DNA of 64,000 nt from Bordetella parapertussis (lineage in GTDB: Bacteria > Pseudomonadota > Gammaproteobacteria > Burkholderiales > Thiobacillaceae). The notes beneath the pieces were generated by a model. That model saw only the letters and a list, made by a program, of their open reading frames with translations. It made no database searches and had not been told where the DNA came from. The stretch lies in contig CAMDCO010000006.1 in NCBI GenBank assembly GCA_945890495.1, forward strand, positions 1-64,000, given 5' to 3'. Made by a program: the position numbers and the translations under genes. Within the stretch, counting starts at the first letter, position 1; each line of letters opens with the position of its first letter. Positions 7,633 to 15,059 of the stretch are shown piece after piece.

Positions 7633-10600
7633 GTGCCCTTACCCCCCCATCAGCCCACCGCGACGCCGGCGGCCCCCCGCATCGAATTCCCCGTCGAACT
7701 GCCCGTCGCCGCGCATCGCGACGCCATCATCAAGGCCATCCAGCAGCATCAGGTCATCATCGTCTGCGGCGAGACCGGCTCGGGCAAGACAACGCAACTG
7801 CCCAAGCTCGCCTGGCTGGCGCGTCAAGGCACAGGCCAAAACAACGACACCCGCCGCCCACGCCGCATCGGCATGACCGAACCGCGCCGCATCGCCGCGC
7901 GCAGTGTCGCCCAGCGCCTGGCCCAAGAGACCGAAACCCCACTCGGTCAGTTCATCGGCTGGAAGGTACGCTTCACCGACGAGGCCGGCCCCGCCACCCG
8001 CATCAAGGTCATGACCGACGGCATCCTGCTCGCCGAGACGCAGGGCGACCCGCAACTCTCCGCCTACGACACGATCATCCTCGACGAGGCCCACGAACGC
8101 AGCCTCAACATCGACTTCCTGCTCGGTTTCCTGCACGACCTCCTGCCGCGCCGACCCGACCTGAAACTCATCCTATCCTCGGCCACGCTGGAGGCCGATC
8201 GCTTTTCCAAGTGGTTCCACGGTGCGCCGGTCATCGAGGTCTCGGGCCGCACCTATCCGGTCGAGATGCGTTACCGCCCCATCGAAGAGGCCGAGGCGGC
8301 CAAGGAAGCCGCCGATGGCGACCTACACGCCGCGCTTCTAGCCGCCACCGACGAACTCGCCCGCCACGGGCCCGGCGACATCCTCGTCTTTCTGCCCGGC
8401 GAGCGCGAGATCCGCGAGGCCCAAGAAGCGCTGCGCAAACACCACCCCGATCACACCGAGATCCTGCCGCTGTTTGCTCGCCTATCGATTGCCGAGCAAG
8501 ACCGCATCTTCCAGTCGCACACCGGGCGGCGCATCGTCCTCGCCACCAATGTCGCCGAGACCTCGCTCACCGTGCCCGGCATCCGCTATGTCATCGACAC
8601 CGGGCTGGCGCGGGTCAAACGCTACTCGCTGAAGAACCGCATCGAGCAACTCAAGACCGAAAAGATCGCCCAAGCCCAGGCCAACCAACGCGCCGGCCGC
8701 TGCGGCCGCCTCGGCCCTGGCGTTTGCATCCGCCTCTATGCCGAGGCCGATTTCCAGTCCCGCCCCAACTATCCAACCCCAGAATTGCTACGCTCCTCGC
8801 TGGCCGGCGTCATCCTGCGCATGAAGTCGCTGGACTTGCCCGACATTGCCGACTTCCCCTTCCTCGACGCCCCCGAACCGCGCCGCATCAAAGACGGCCA
8901 ACAACTCCTCGCCGAGCTGGGCGCGATCGATGCCGACAACGCCCTCACCGAGATCGGTCGCCAGCTTGCCCGCCTGCCGGTGGACCCGCGCATCGGGCGC
9001 ATGCTGATTGCCGGTCACAAACACGCCTGCCTGCACGAGATCCTGGTCATCGCCGCCTTTCTTTCGGTGCAAGACCCGCGCGAACGGCCCATGGACCGCG
9101 CCCCCGCCGCCGACGAAAAACACCGCCGTTTCACCCATCCGCGTTCAGACTTCCTCGCCATCCTCAACCTCTGGCAACACATCGCGGCCCAGGTTGCGCA
9201 CCGCAAATCGCAACGCAAACTGCGCGAACAACTGCATGGCGAATTCCTCTCGCCGCTGCGCATCCGCGAATGGCGCGAGGTCTACAACCAGCTCACCAGC
9301 CTGGTGAAAGAACTCGGCTTCCCCACCCGCGACGAACCCCCTGCGCCGGGCGAAGACCCGTGGGCCGCGCGCTACGCCCCCATCCACCAAGCCCTGCTCA
9401 CCGGCCTGCTCGGCAACCTCGGCTTTCTCACCGAAGACAACACCTATCTCGGCGCACGCGACATCCGCTTCCTGCCCTTCCCCGGCAGTAGCGTGAAGCA
9501 GAAACCCAAATGGATCATGGCCGCCGAGATCGTCGAGACCCGCCGCATCTATGCCCGCACCGTGGCCCGCGTCGAACCGGAATGGATCGAGGCCGCCGGT
9601 GAGCATTTATTGAAATTCAGCTACAGCGACCCCCATTGGGAAAAGAAGCCCGCCCAAGTCAACGCGTTGCTAAAGGCCACCCTCTACGGCCTACCCGTCG
9701 TCAATGAGCGGCGCGTGCATTACGGCCCTGTCGACCCCACCTTGTGCCGAGACCTATTCATCCGCCATGCCCTGGTACGGGGCGAGTGGGAAAGCCGCGC
9801 GCCCTTCTTCCGCCACAACCTCGACCTCCTCACCGAGCTAGACGAACTCACACAACGCACCCGCAACGCCCGCATCGAAGTGGACGAAGAAGTGGTCGTC
9901 GCCTTTTTTGCTGCCCGCCTCCCGCCCGACATCCACACCGGTGCGGGGCTCGACCGCTGGCGACGCAACGCCGAAAAGGCCGACCCGCGCCTCCTCTTCC
10001 TGGAACGCGCCGACCTCTTCCCAGCCCACCACCCCAATCTTGACGCCCACCCCGAAAGGCTCGACTGGGCCGACCAGCACTGGAAACTCAGCTACCGGTT
10101 CGAGCCCGGCGCGGCCGACGACGGCGTCACCCTTGTGGCCCCCATCGAGGCCCTCAACCAGATCCCCGCCGCACGCTGCGAATGGCTAGTCCCCGGGTTC
10201 ATCGAGGCCCGCATCGACGCCCTGATCCGCAGCCTGCCGCAAGGCCTGCGCCGCAACTTCGTCCCCGTGCCCGACTACGCCCGCGCCGCTGCCGCCGCAC
10301 TCACCCCCAGCGACACCCCGCTGACCGAAACACTAGCCGACTTTCTCGAGACCCGCAGCGGCGTGCGCATCCCGCACGACGCCTGGCGCGAGGAAGCCCT
10401 GCCACCCCACCTGCGCATGAACTTCCGCCTCCTCGACGCCGAGGGTCACCGCATCGACGAATCCCGCGACCTTGACGCCCTACGCAACACCCACGGCCAC
10501 ACCGCGCAGAGCCACCTGGCCAGCGCCTCGACCCATCTCGAGCGCGACAACCTGACCCACTGGGACTTCGAAGCCCTGCCCGAACAGATCAGCCTGCAAC

Positions 10601-11403
10601 GCGGCAAACAGACCCTCACCGCCTGGCCCGCCCTCGTTGAAGAGGCCGACGGGCGCGTCAGCCTAAAACCGCTCGACCACCGTGACGCCGCCCTCACCGC
10701 CCACCGGCGCGGCGTGTTGCGCCTCTACTGGCTGGGCCAGGGCGCACGCCTCAAACAAACCCACGCGACCGTCGCCCAGCGCCTCAAGACCGCCTTGCTC
10801 GCCTACGGGCTATGGGGCGGTCAAAGCGAAATCCTGATCCGCGATGTGCTCTACGCCGCCGCGCTCAAACTCGCCCCCACCGATCCCGCCAGCCTTCGCG
10901 ACCCAGCCGAGATACGCGACCGTGCCGCCTTCGAGACGCTAAACCGCCTGCCGCCCGGCGAACTCTCCAGCGAGGCCGACCGCCTCGCCCAGCTTGCCGC
11001 GCAATGCATCACCCACGCACACACCCTGCAAGGGCGACTAGCCAAGCTTCCCGCCCCCTGTGCCGCCGCCGCGAAAGACATCAGCCAACAACTCACCGGC
11101 CTCGTCTCCGTCGGCTTCATCGCCAGCCACCCACCCCAGCGCCTGCACCACCTGCCACGCTACCTCACCGCCCTTGAGCGCCGCTTAGAAAAGCTCCCCC
11201 GCGACCTAGTCCGCGACACCCAAAACCTGCGCGACATGGCCCCCCTTATCCAAGCCACCGCCACCCTCAAGGGCGAAAAAGCCACCGAGTTTCGCTGGGC
11301 ACTAGAAGAACTGCGCGTCTCCCTGTTCGCCCAAGAACTCAAGACCCCCGAACCCATCTCGATCAAACGGCTAGAAAAACGGTTGGCAGAAATACGGCGC
11401 TGA
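7633..11403 (+). CDS. hrpA: ATP-dependent RNA helicase HrpA
   Basis: DEAH-box helicase of 1256 residues, close to the usual ~1300. Walker A GETGSGKT (residues 46-53), DEAH (151-154), the SAT motif (ILSSATLEADRF) and QRAGRCGR are all present, followed by the HA2/ratchet and OB-fold regions and the long HrpA-specific C-terminal domain. HrpA unwinds RNA, processes fimbrial mRNA in E. coli and helps resolve stalled ribosomes. GTG 7633 is the likely start. The accessory region begins right after its stop codon. Confidence 0.95.
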   Translation: MPLPPHQPTATPAAPRIEFPVELPVAAHRDAIIKAIQQHQVIIVCGETGSGKTTQLPKLAWLARQGTGQNNDTRRPRRIGMTEPRRIAARSVAQRLAQETETPLGQFIGWKVRFTDEAGPATRIKVMTDGILLAETQGDPQLSAYDTIILDEAHERSLNIDFLLGFLHDLLPRRPDLKLILSSATLEADRFSKWFHGAPVIEVSGRTYPVEMRYRPIEEAEAAKEAADGDLHAALLAATDELARHGPGDILVFLPGEREIREAQEALRKHHPDHTEILPLFARLSIAEQDRIFQSHTGRRIVLATNVAETSLTVPGIRYVIDTGLARVKRYSLKNRIEQLKTEKIAQAQANQRAGRCGRLGPGVCIRLYAEADFQSRPNYPTPELLRSSLAGVILRMKSLDLPDIADFPFLDAPEPRRIKDGQQLLAELGAIDADNALTEIGRQLARLPVDPRIGRMLIAGHKHACLHEILVIAAFLSVQDPRERPMDRAPAADEKHRRFTHPRSDFLAILNLWQHIAAQVAHRKSQRKLREQLHGEFLSPLRIREWREVYNQLTSLVKELGFPTRDEPPAPGEDPWAARYAPIHQALLTGLLGNLGFLTEDNTYLGARDIRFLPFPGSSVKQKPKWIMAAEIVETRRIYARTVARVEPEWIEAAGEHLLKFSYSDPHWEKKPAQVNALLKATLYGLPVVNERRVHYGPVDPTLCRDLFIRHALVRGEWESRAPFFRHNLDLLTELDELTQRTRNARIEVDEEVVVAFFAARLPPDIHTGAGLDRWRRNAEKADPRLLFLERADLFPAHHPNLDAHPERLDWADQHWKLSYRFEPGAADDGVTLVAPIEALNQIPAARCEWLVPGFIEARIDALIRSLPQGLRRNFVPVPDYARAAAAALTPSDTPLTETLADFLETRSGVRIPHDAWREEALPPHLRMNFRLLDAEGHRIDESRDLDALRNTHGHTAQSHLASASTHLERDNLTHWDFEALPEQISLQRGKQTLTAWPALVEEADGRVSLKPLDHRDAALTAHRRGVLRLYWLGQGARLKQTHATVAQRLKTALLAYGLWGGQSEILIRDVLYAAALKLAPTDPASLRDPAEIRDRAAFETLNRLPPGELSSEADRLAQLAAQCITHAHTLQGRLAKLPAPCAAAAKDISQQLTGLVSVGFIASHPPQRLHHLPRYLTALERRLEKLPRDLVRDTQNLRDMAPLIQATATLKGEKATEFRWALEELRVSLFAQELKTPEPISIKRLEKRLAEIRR

Positions 11404-11428
11404 AACGAATTCCAGCTACTCGCCCATC

Positions 11429-11572
11429 AAGCCCGGGCGATGCCACGCCTGGTTGAGGCAGGTGATAAGGAGCACGGGTTTCAATCCGCGCCCGGTCCGA
11501 AGACCGGGCGATGCTAGGGGGCGGTGGAGATGCTACAAGCATCGGATTTGGTTTCAATCCGCGCCCGGTCCG
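11429..11572 (+). CRISPR. Relic CRISPR mini-array: one full repeat, two partial repeats
   Basis: A 37-base unit at 11478-11514 begins GTTTCAATCC, has a perfect stem CGCCCGGTC/GACCGGGCG around CGAA, and ends GATGC: the classic layout of a type I/III repeat. A second copy keeps only its first 22 bases (11551-11572). A third, to the left, keeps its last 15 bases with one mismatch (11429-11443). The spacers are 34 (11444-11477) and 36 bases (11515-11550), normal sizes. No cas gene is in the window, so this is a decayed array remnant. Confidence 0.75.
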
Positions 11573-11587
11573 TTACAAGGAGCCGCT

Positions 11588-11821
11588 ATGTCACAAATCA
11601 CGCTCTATCTGGATGATGCCACGCGGGCATTAGTGGATCAGGCCGCTCAGGCCAATGGGGTGTCGAAAAGCCGTTGGGTGGCGGAGATTATCCGCAAGCA
11701 CGCTCATCAGGAGTGGCCCAAGGCCTGCCTGGAACTGGCCGGAAAGTTCCCGGACTTCCCTTTGCTTGAGGCTGACGGCTCAAGCGGCATGCCGGCCGAT
11801 GCGCCGCGCATCGGGTTTTGA
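11588..11821 (+). CDS. Ribbon-helix-helix (CopG-like) antitoxin
   Basis: A 77-residue protein starting at ATG 11588 behind AAGGAG. The N-terminus (SQITLYLDDATRALVDQAA, then NGVSKSRWVAEIIRKH) is a ribbon-helix-helix DNA-binding fold, and the C-terminal tail is the usual toxin-neutralising extension. The partner gene directly downstream is a broken vapC (11832-11928), so this is an orphaned antitoxin that may still bind DNA. Its ribosome-binding site lies only a few bases after the truncated CRISPR repeat. Confidence 0.8.
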   Translation: MSQITLYLDDATRALVDQAAQANGVSKSRWVAEIIRKHAHQEWPKACLELAGKFPDFPLLEADGSSGMPADAPRIGF

Positions 11822-11831
11822 GGGGCAGATC

Positions 11832-11928
11832 GTGCTGATCTTCGATCAGTAACATCATCAGCTATTACCTTCGCGGCGACCCGCAGGTCGTGCCGCGCCT
11901 GCAAGCCCTTTCCCCCGTCGACATCGGC
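11832..11928 (+). pseudogene. Frameshifted and truncated vapC (PIN-domain toxin) remnant
   Basis: From GTG 11832 the frame reads VLIFD and then hits a stop. Removing one base after GAT restores SNIISYYLRGDPQVVPRLQALSPVDIG, which is a clear PIN-domain N-terminus (D-S/T-N-I-I-S-Y-Y). Homology stops at the slyX 3' end, so about three quarters of the gene is missing, including the remaining acidic catalytic residues. The toxin is therefore inactive. It follows the intact antitoxin at the spacing expected for an ancestral vapBC operon. Confidence 0.8.
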
Positions 11929-12135
11929 TCAGTAATGCGGCGGTCTTTCCTGTGCGATGAGGCCTTCGTTTCCCGCATCGGATAGCGTGCGCAGTTGCCG
12001 GGCAAGCGTCTCGAAAAGGGTTTCGAGCTGTTCCAACTTCTGCTGTTGCGCGTAAACCGTCTTGTTGAGCGTTTCGATCAGGTCTTCTTGAAAGGCCAGT
12101 TTAATTTCAATATTCACCAAGCGTTCTTCGTTCAT
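11929..12135 (-). CDS. slyX: SlyX family protein
   Basis: A 68-residue protein with a coiled-coil body (FQEDLIETLNKTVYAQQQKLEQLETLFETLARQL) and the diagnostic C-terminal end RPPHY of SlyX. Function is unknown in general; the name comes from proximity to slyD in enterics. The vapC fragment abuts its stop codon on the opposite strand, consistent with foreign DNA having landed between hrpA and slyX. Confidence 0.9.
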   Translation of the reverse strand: MNEERLVNIEIKLAFQEDLIETLNKTVYAQQQKLEQLETLFETLARQLRTLSDAGNEGLIAQERPPHY

Positions 12136-12242
12136 GCGCCAACTCTGAATGTATTGCGACAGGCAGCCATTTTAGTTCAACAGGGCGGGAACCCGGGGTG
12201 GGGGTTACAACCGATTCTCCGGCACAAGAAGCAGGAGCGGCA

Positions 12243-12338
12243 ACAGGGTCAGGTCTTTCAACATAACATTACATTTTTGCTGAATTTTCATACACTCGCA
12301 TGGCACAGGGGATGTGATAGTGAAAGACCTGACCCCGT
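12243..12338. mobile_element. 96-bp element with 18-bp terminal inverted repeats (MITE-like)
   Basis: The left end, 12243-12260, and the right end, 12321-12338, are inverted copies of TGAAAGACCTGACCCCGT with one mismatch in 18. The interior is AT-rich, in contrast to the surroundings, and encodes nothing. GGTCAGGTCTTTC-type ends occur on short dispersed elements in many proteobacteria, so this is probably a non-autonomous insertion or a REP-type element in the slyX-rhodanese gap. Confidence 0.65.
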
Positions 12339-12354
12339 CTTTGCAAACAAGTGA

Positions 12355-12777
12355 TCAGCACGCCGCGCAGCTTTCGAGCGGTAGTCCGCGCCGGGTCCAG
12401 CCAGGGCCGGCGGCGCTGCCGGCCATGCCTTCCTTGACATTGAACACTTGGGTGAAGCCCTGCTGTTGCAGGAATTTCTGCGCTTGAGTGGTGCGGTTTC
12501 CGGTGCGGCAAATGAGGGCGATGGGCGCATTGCGGTCGCCCTTGGCCTCTTGCAGAACACCACGCAGCAGATGCTCTGCCCCGCGATACATGTCCACACG
12601 GCCCGCGCCTGGGGCCACGCCCGTTTGCCGCCATTCCTGTGGGGTGCGGATATCGATCAATCTCACCTTGCCGCTTTGGGCGGCCTCAAACGCCTCGGGC
12701 GCGGTCATGTCCGGTTCGGCACTGGCGGCCAGCGGCAGTAGCGTGAGGGCAAAGACGAGGGAGCGCCAAAACGGCAT
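12355..12777 (-). CDS. Exported rhodanese-like sulfurtransferase
   Basis: About 140 residues. ATG 12777 is preceded by AGGAGA, and the protein opens with a signal peptide (MPFWRSLVFALTLLPLAASA). One rhodanese domain follows, with VRLIDIRTPQEW and the active-site loop CRTGNRT; the first Cys is the persulfide carrier. The family moves sulfane sulfur; the periplasmic location suggests a role in sulfur or cyanide chemistry there. The C-terminus ends in CAAC, two extra cysteines worth noting. Longer upstream starts would add a proline-rich, unconserved leader. Confidence 0.88.
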   Translation of the reverse strand: MPFWRSLVFALTLLPLAASAEPDMTAPEAFEAAQSGKVRLIDIRTPQEWRQTGVAPGAGRVDMYRGAEHLLRGVLQEAKGDRNAPIALICRTGNRTTQAQKFLQQQGFTQVFNVKEGMAGSAAGPGWTRRGLPLESCAAC

Positions 12778-12895
12778 ACCAATTTTCTCCTGTGGCGGGG
12801 GGCGGGGGACTTGGGGGGCGAACACTACCACGCCGATGGCATGGGGATGGGACAAATGCGCGGCTGGCGTAATGTTAGGGAAGCACTGATCAAAT

Positions 12896-12920
12896 CCTTC
12901 GACAGGCTCAGGACGAACGG
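12896..12920. repeat. Dispersed repeat TTCGACAGGCTCAGGACGAA
   Basis: CCTTCGACAGGCTCAGGACGAACGG lies alone in the 277-base gap between the rhodanese and hicB genes. Its core (given in the call) is a motif I remember as frequent in intergenic regions of many bacteria. The rest of the gap, 12778-13054, shows no ORF, terminator or strong promoter to me. Confidence 0.5.
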
Positions 12921-13054
12921 TAACCCTATAATTCCATTCGTGGTTAGCTTATAGAACCGTAGGCGGAATCGAATAAATAAGGCGCTAGGTGATTTGGAGT
13001 AGGTAAGGGCATTGCCGGGTGCGTGACACTACAAAACAGCACCATTACGACTAA

Positions 13055-13396
13055 TCAAGCGGCGTGAATTTCGTGGCGAATCGCCTTCTCAACTAGTGCA
13101 TTCAGACTGATGCCAGTGGCAACGGCCACCGCCGATGCCTTGGCATGGAGACTCGGCGGCAGGCGCACTACAAATTTCCCACTGGCCCGCTTGCGCGGCT
13201 CCATGCCGTGTTTGGCGCAAGTCTCAAGAAAAAAATCGAGCGATGTGCGAAATTCACGACGCAAATCGTCCGGCGTGCGGCCATAAAAATCCGCGCCCCC
13301 GTTTAGCCCCTGAATCTCACCACGAAATTCGTCGGTTTCCGGATTAAAGCGAATCACGGCCGTGTAGCCGTCCAGTTCCATCGTATTCATCGTCAT
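13055..13396 (-). CDS. hicB: HicB family antitoxin
   Basis: A 113-residue antitoxin: an N-terminal RNase-H-like HicB domain (GYTAVIRFNPETDEFRGEIQGL, FYGRTPDDLRREFRTSLDFFLETC) followed by a ribbon-helix-helix DNA-binding segment (GKFVVRLPPSLHAKASAVAVATGISLNALVEKAI). It neutralises HicA and represses the operon. ATG 13396 overlaps the hicA stop as ATGA, the usual coupling. Confidence 0.9.
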   Translation of the reverse strand: MTMNTMELDGYTAVIRFNPETDEFRGEIQGLNGGADFYGRTPDDLRREFRTSLDFFLETCAKHGMEPRKRASGKFVVRLPPSLHAKASAVAVATGISLNALVEKAIRHEIHAA

Positions 13397-13650
13397 GGCG
13401 TTACTCCGTGTTGTTCCAACCAGTCGCGTATGGCGGTGACCGCGCCTTTGTCCATATTGGGCGAAGGATGGGGTTTGTGCAGCACTCGCACCTCGCCAAA
13501 CAGCACCACACCTACGCGTGAACCCTCGCGGTCTATCTCAATCAGCGCGCCGAGTTCGGTCAGCAAGGCCATCACATCACTGTGCTTTACATTCGCCGAT
13601 ACCGGTCGGTGAAAGATCAGCACGAGTGTTTTGGCGTGTTTGCGTTTCAT
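13393..13650 (-). CDS. hicA: HicA family toxin (mRNA interferase)
   Basis: An 85-residue double-stranded-RNA-binding-fold toxin starting at ATG 13650 (MKRKHAKTL); the upstream in-frame extension contains the promoter and is rejected. It carries GSRVGVVLFGEVRVLHKPHP followed by DKGAVTAIRDWLEQHG, the variant HicA type in which the canonical catalytic His after GS is Arg and the histidines lie in HKPHP. It cleaves translated mRNA when free of HicB. Confidence 0.88.
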   Translation of the reverse strand: MKRKHAKTLVLIFHRPVSANVKHSDVMALLTELGALIEIDREGSRVGVVLFGEVRVLHKPHPSPNMDKGAVTAIRDWLEQHGVTP

Positions 13651-13657
13651 CGGTCTT

Positions 13658-13685
13658 ATGATACTAACAAACAGTATCTTGTCAA
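13658..13685 (-). promoter_or_regulatory. hicAB promoter with internal palindromic operator
   Basis: On the minus strand a perfect -35 hexamer TTGACA (13680-13685) is followed after 16 bases by TATCAT (13658-13663), 7 bases before the hicA ATG. A 6-bp inverted repeat GATACT/AGTATC (13660-13678) sits between and over these elements. Binding of the HicB ribbon-helix-helix domain there would block RNA polymerase, fitting known HicAB autoregulation. Confidence 0.75.
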
Positions 13686-13741
13686 GCCTACGGCTAATCC
13701 AAGGGAGGGTTACCCGCACCAACCAAAAGCATCCGCTTCGG

Positions 13742-13936
13742 CTATTTCCCCGGCGGGTTGACCTTCAGCCAGATGCGCGTCTTACGCGCCCATCGCCAGA
13801 CATATTGGGTGCCCGAAAAGGCGGCCAGCGCGGCGGTAATGACGATGGGTGGCGGGAAGGCGATCTTTCCTTTCAAGCCGTTGACAACTGCGGTAGCGAC
13901 CGCTGTTGGTTCGACATTGTAGCCATCCGGGGGTAT
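13742..13936 (-). pseudogene. Displaced 3' fragment of a pgsA copy
   Basis: On the minus strand a frame of 64 codons with no start codon ends TAG 13742-13744. Its last ~40 residues (ITAALAAFSGTQYVWRWARKTRIWLKVNPP) match the C-terminus of the complete pgsA product at 15060-15632 almost exactly, then diverge (GK instead of EG). The N-terminal portion of the frame (about 13868-13936) does not resemble pgsA. This is a second pgsA 3' end separated from the intact gene by the fic islet. Confidence 0.8.
13750..13866. repeat. Left copy of ~117-bp direct repeat flanking the fic islet
   Basis: Starting CCGGCGGGTTGACC, this copy matches 15068-15183 with a single difference in the first 58 bases and about a dozen over the full length. 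It is the DNA form of the duplicated pgsA 3' end and marks the left border of a 1318-bp unit containing fic. Confidence 0.8.
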
Positions 13937-14008
13937 CTAACCAATAATCTTTCCAAATATGGTTAGATAGTAGATAATTCCTTGAGAATCATGAGGTAAA
14001 TCTAACCA
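13934..14008 (+). promoter_or_regulatory. Three-site operator of the fic gene
   Basis: TATCTAACCA at 13934-13943 and its exact inverse TGGTTAGATA at 13960-13969 form a 10-bp perfect inverted repeat with a 16-base spacer. A third copy, ATCTAACCA, at 14000-14008 lies between the GAGG ribosome-binding site (13993-13996) and the ATG, sharing the A of the start codon. The N-terminal HTH of the Fic protein is the obvious candidate binder, implying autoregulation. Confidence 0.75.
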
Positions 14009-15009
14009 TGAATGACTTGCTTGATTTTGTCAGCGCCCATCCAAAGGGGGTGTCAGCGACCGAGCTTGAACGACATTTCAAGCTCAGCCGTACGACATTG
14101 AATCGCCGTCTGAGGGGTGAGCGGCTGGCGGGAACCCTGGTGGTCACCGGGAAAGGCCCAGCCACCCGTTACCACAGCGCCGACCCGCTATCTGCCTTGC
14201 GCGCTTACTTTGCGAACCCGTATACGGAGCGGGTGGTGGCACCCTATCTTGAAACGAAACTCGAGCCCACGCCCGATCTGGCTGCCGAATCCGTGCAACC
14301 GTTTGCAGATCTCCCAGAATACCTGCTGAATAGGCGTGAACTCGGGAAGTTCCTGATCGATTTTTCCTGCTCGTCCTCGATTCTCGAAGGTGGAACTTAT
14401 TCGCTGCTGGATACGCAAGCCTTGCTTGAGTACGGTGAGAAGTCCGCAGGGAAGTCATTGGAAGACGCCGTCCTGGTCTTGAACCACAAGGATGCCTTTG
14501 AGTATCTCTACGACCATATGGAACTGGATTCGATCTACACGGTGCATGGCCTGCTGACCAACGACCATGATTTCCCGGAGTTGAAGGATTCTGCCCACTT
14601 CCTTTCCCATGAGTACCGCGGGGTGGCGCGCGAGTACAGTGAAGTGGACATCCGCTTTAGCACCTACCTACCGCCCTTCAGACCGGGTACCGGTTATATC
14701 AAAACGATGCTGGAACGGGTATTGGCCACGGCCGCCGACATCACCAACCCGATCCAGGCGGCGTTTTATCTGCTGACACGGATTGCTTACCTGCAGCCGT
14801 TCCAGGACGGGAACAAGCGTACCTCCCGGGCAATCTGCAATGTGCCTCTGATCAAGGCAAAGCTACCGCCGATATCGTTTGTTGATTTCGGCAAACAGGA
14901 CTACATCGTTTCAACGCTGGCGTTCTATGAACTGGGCGACATCAGGCTCTTCGAGCGTTGTTTTGTGGAAGCCTACAAAAAATCCATCCGCCGGCTTGGC
15001 GTCCGGTAA
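14008..15009 (+). CDS. HTH-Fic domain protein with Gln in place of the catalytic His
   Basis: A 333-residue protein: N-terminal winged helix (residues 1-48, VSATELERHFKLSRTTLNRRLRG), a linker, an inhibitory-type motif S123xxxE127G, and a Fic core ending at QPFQDGNKRTSR (263-274). In Fic AMPylases this motif is HPFx(D/E)GNxRxxR and the His is the catalytic base; here it is Gln (codon CAG). The anion-binding GN and the later Arg residues are kept. I recall related Fic-like proteins with QPF, so this may be a subfamily without classical AMPylation. It lies alone in an islet between two pgsA 3' ends and has its own operator array. Confidence 0.88.
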   Translation: MNDLLDFVSAHPKGVSATELERHFKLSRTTLNRRLRGERLAGTLVVTGKGPATRYHSADPLSALRAYFANPYTERVVAPYLETKLEPTPDLAAESVQPFADLPEYLLNRRELGKFLIDFSCSSSILEGGTYSLLDTQALLEYGEKSAGKSLEDAVLVLNHKDAFEYLYDHMELDSIYTVHGLLTNDHDFPELKDSAHFLSHEYRGVAREYSEVDIRFSTYLPPFRPGTGYIKTMLERVLATAADITNPIQAAFYLLTRIAYLQPFQDGNKRTSRAICNVPLIKAKLPPISFVDFGKQDYIVSTLAFYELGDIRLFERCFVEAYKKSIRRLGVR

Positions 15010-15059
15010 TCCGTGGCCACCGGCCATCGGGATGCCCGGACAAAGAGGGCCGCTCGCGG

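Noticed and set aside
8211-9491. 426-codon open frame in another frame of hrpA
   Set aside because: Arg/Pro-rich shadow of the hrpA reading frame, which has intact helicase motifs throughout.
11429-11572. A functional CRISPR-Cas locus
   Set aside because: No cas genes, only one full repeat, and both outer repeats truncated; I call it a relic.
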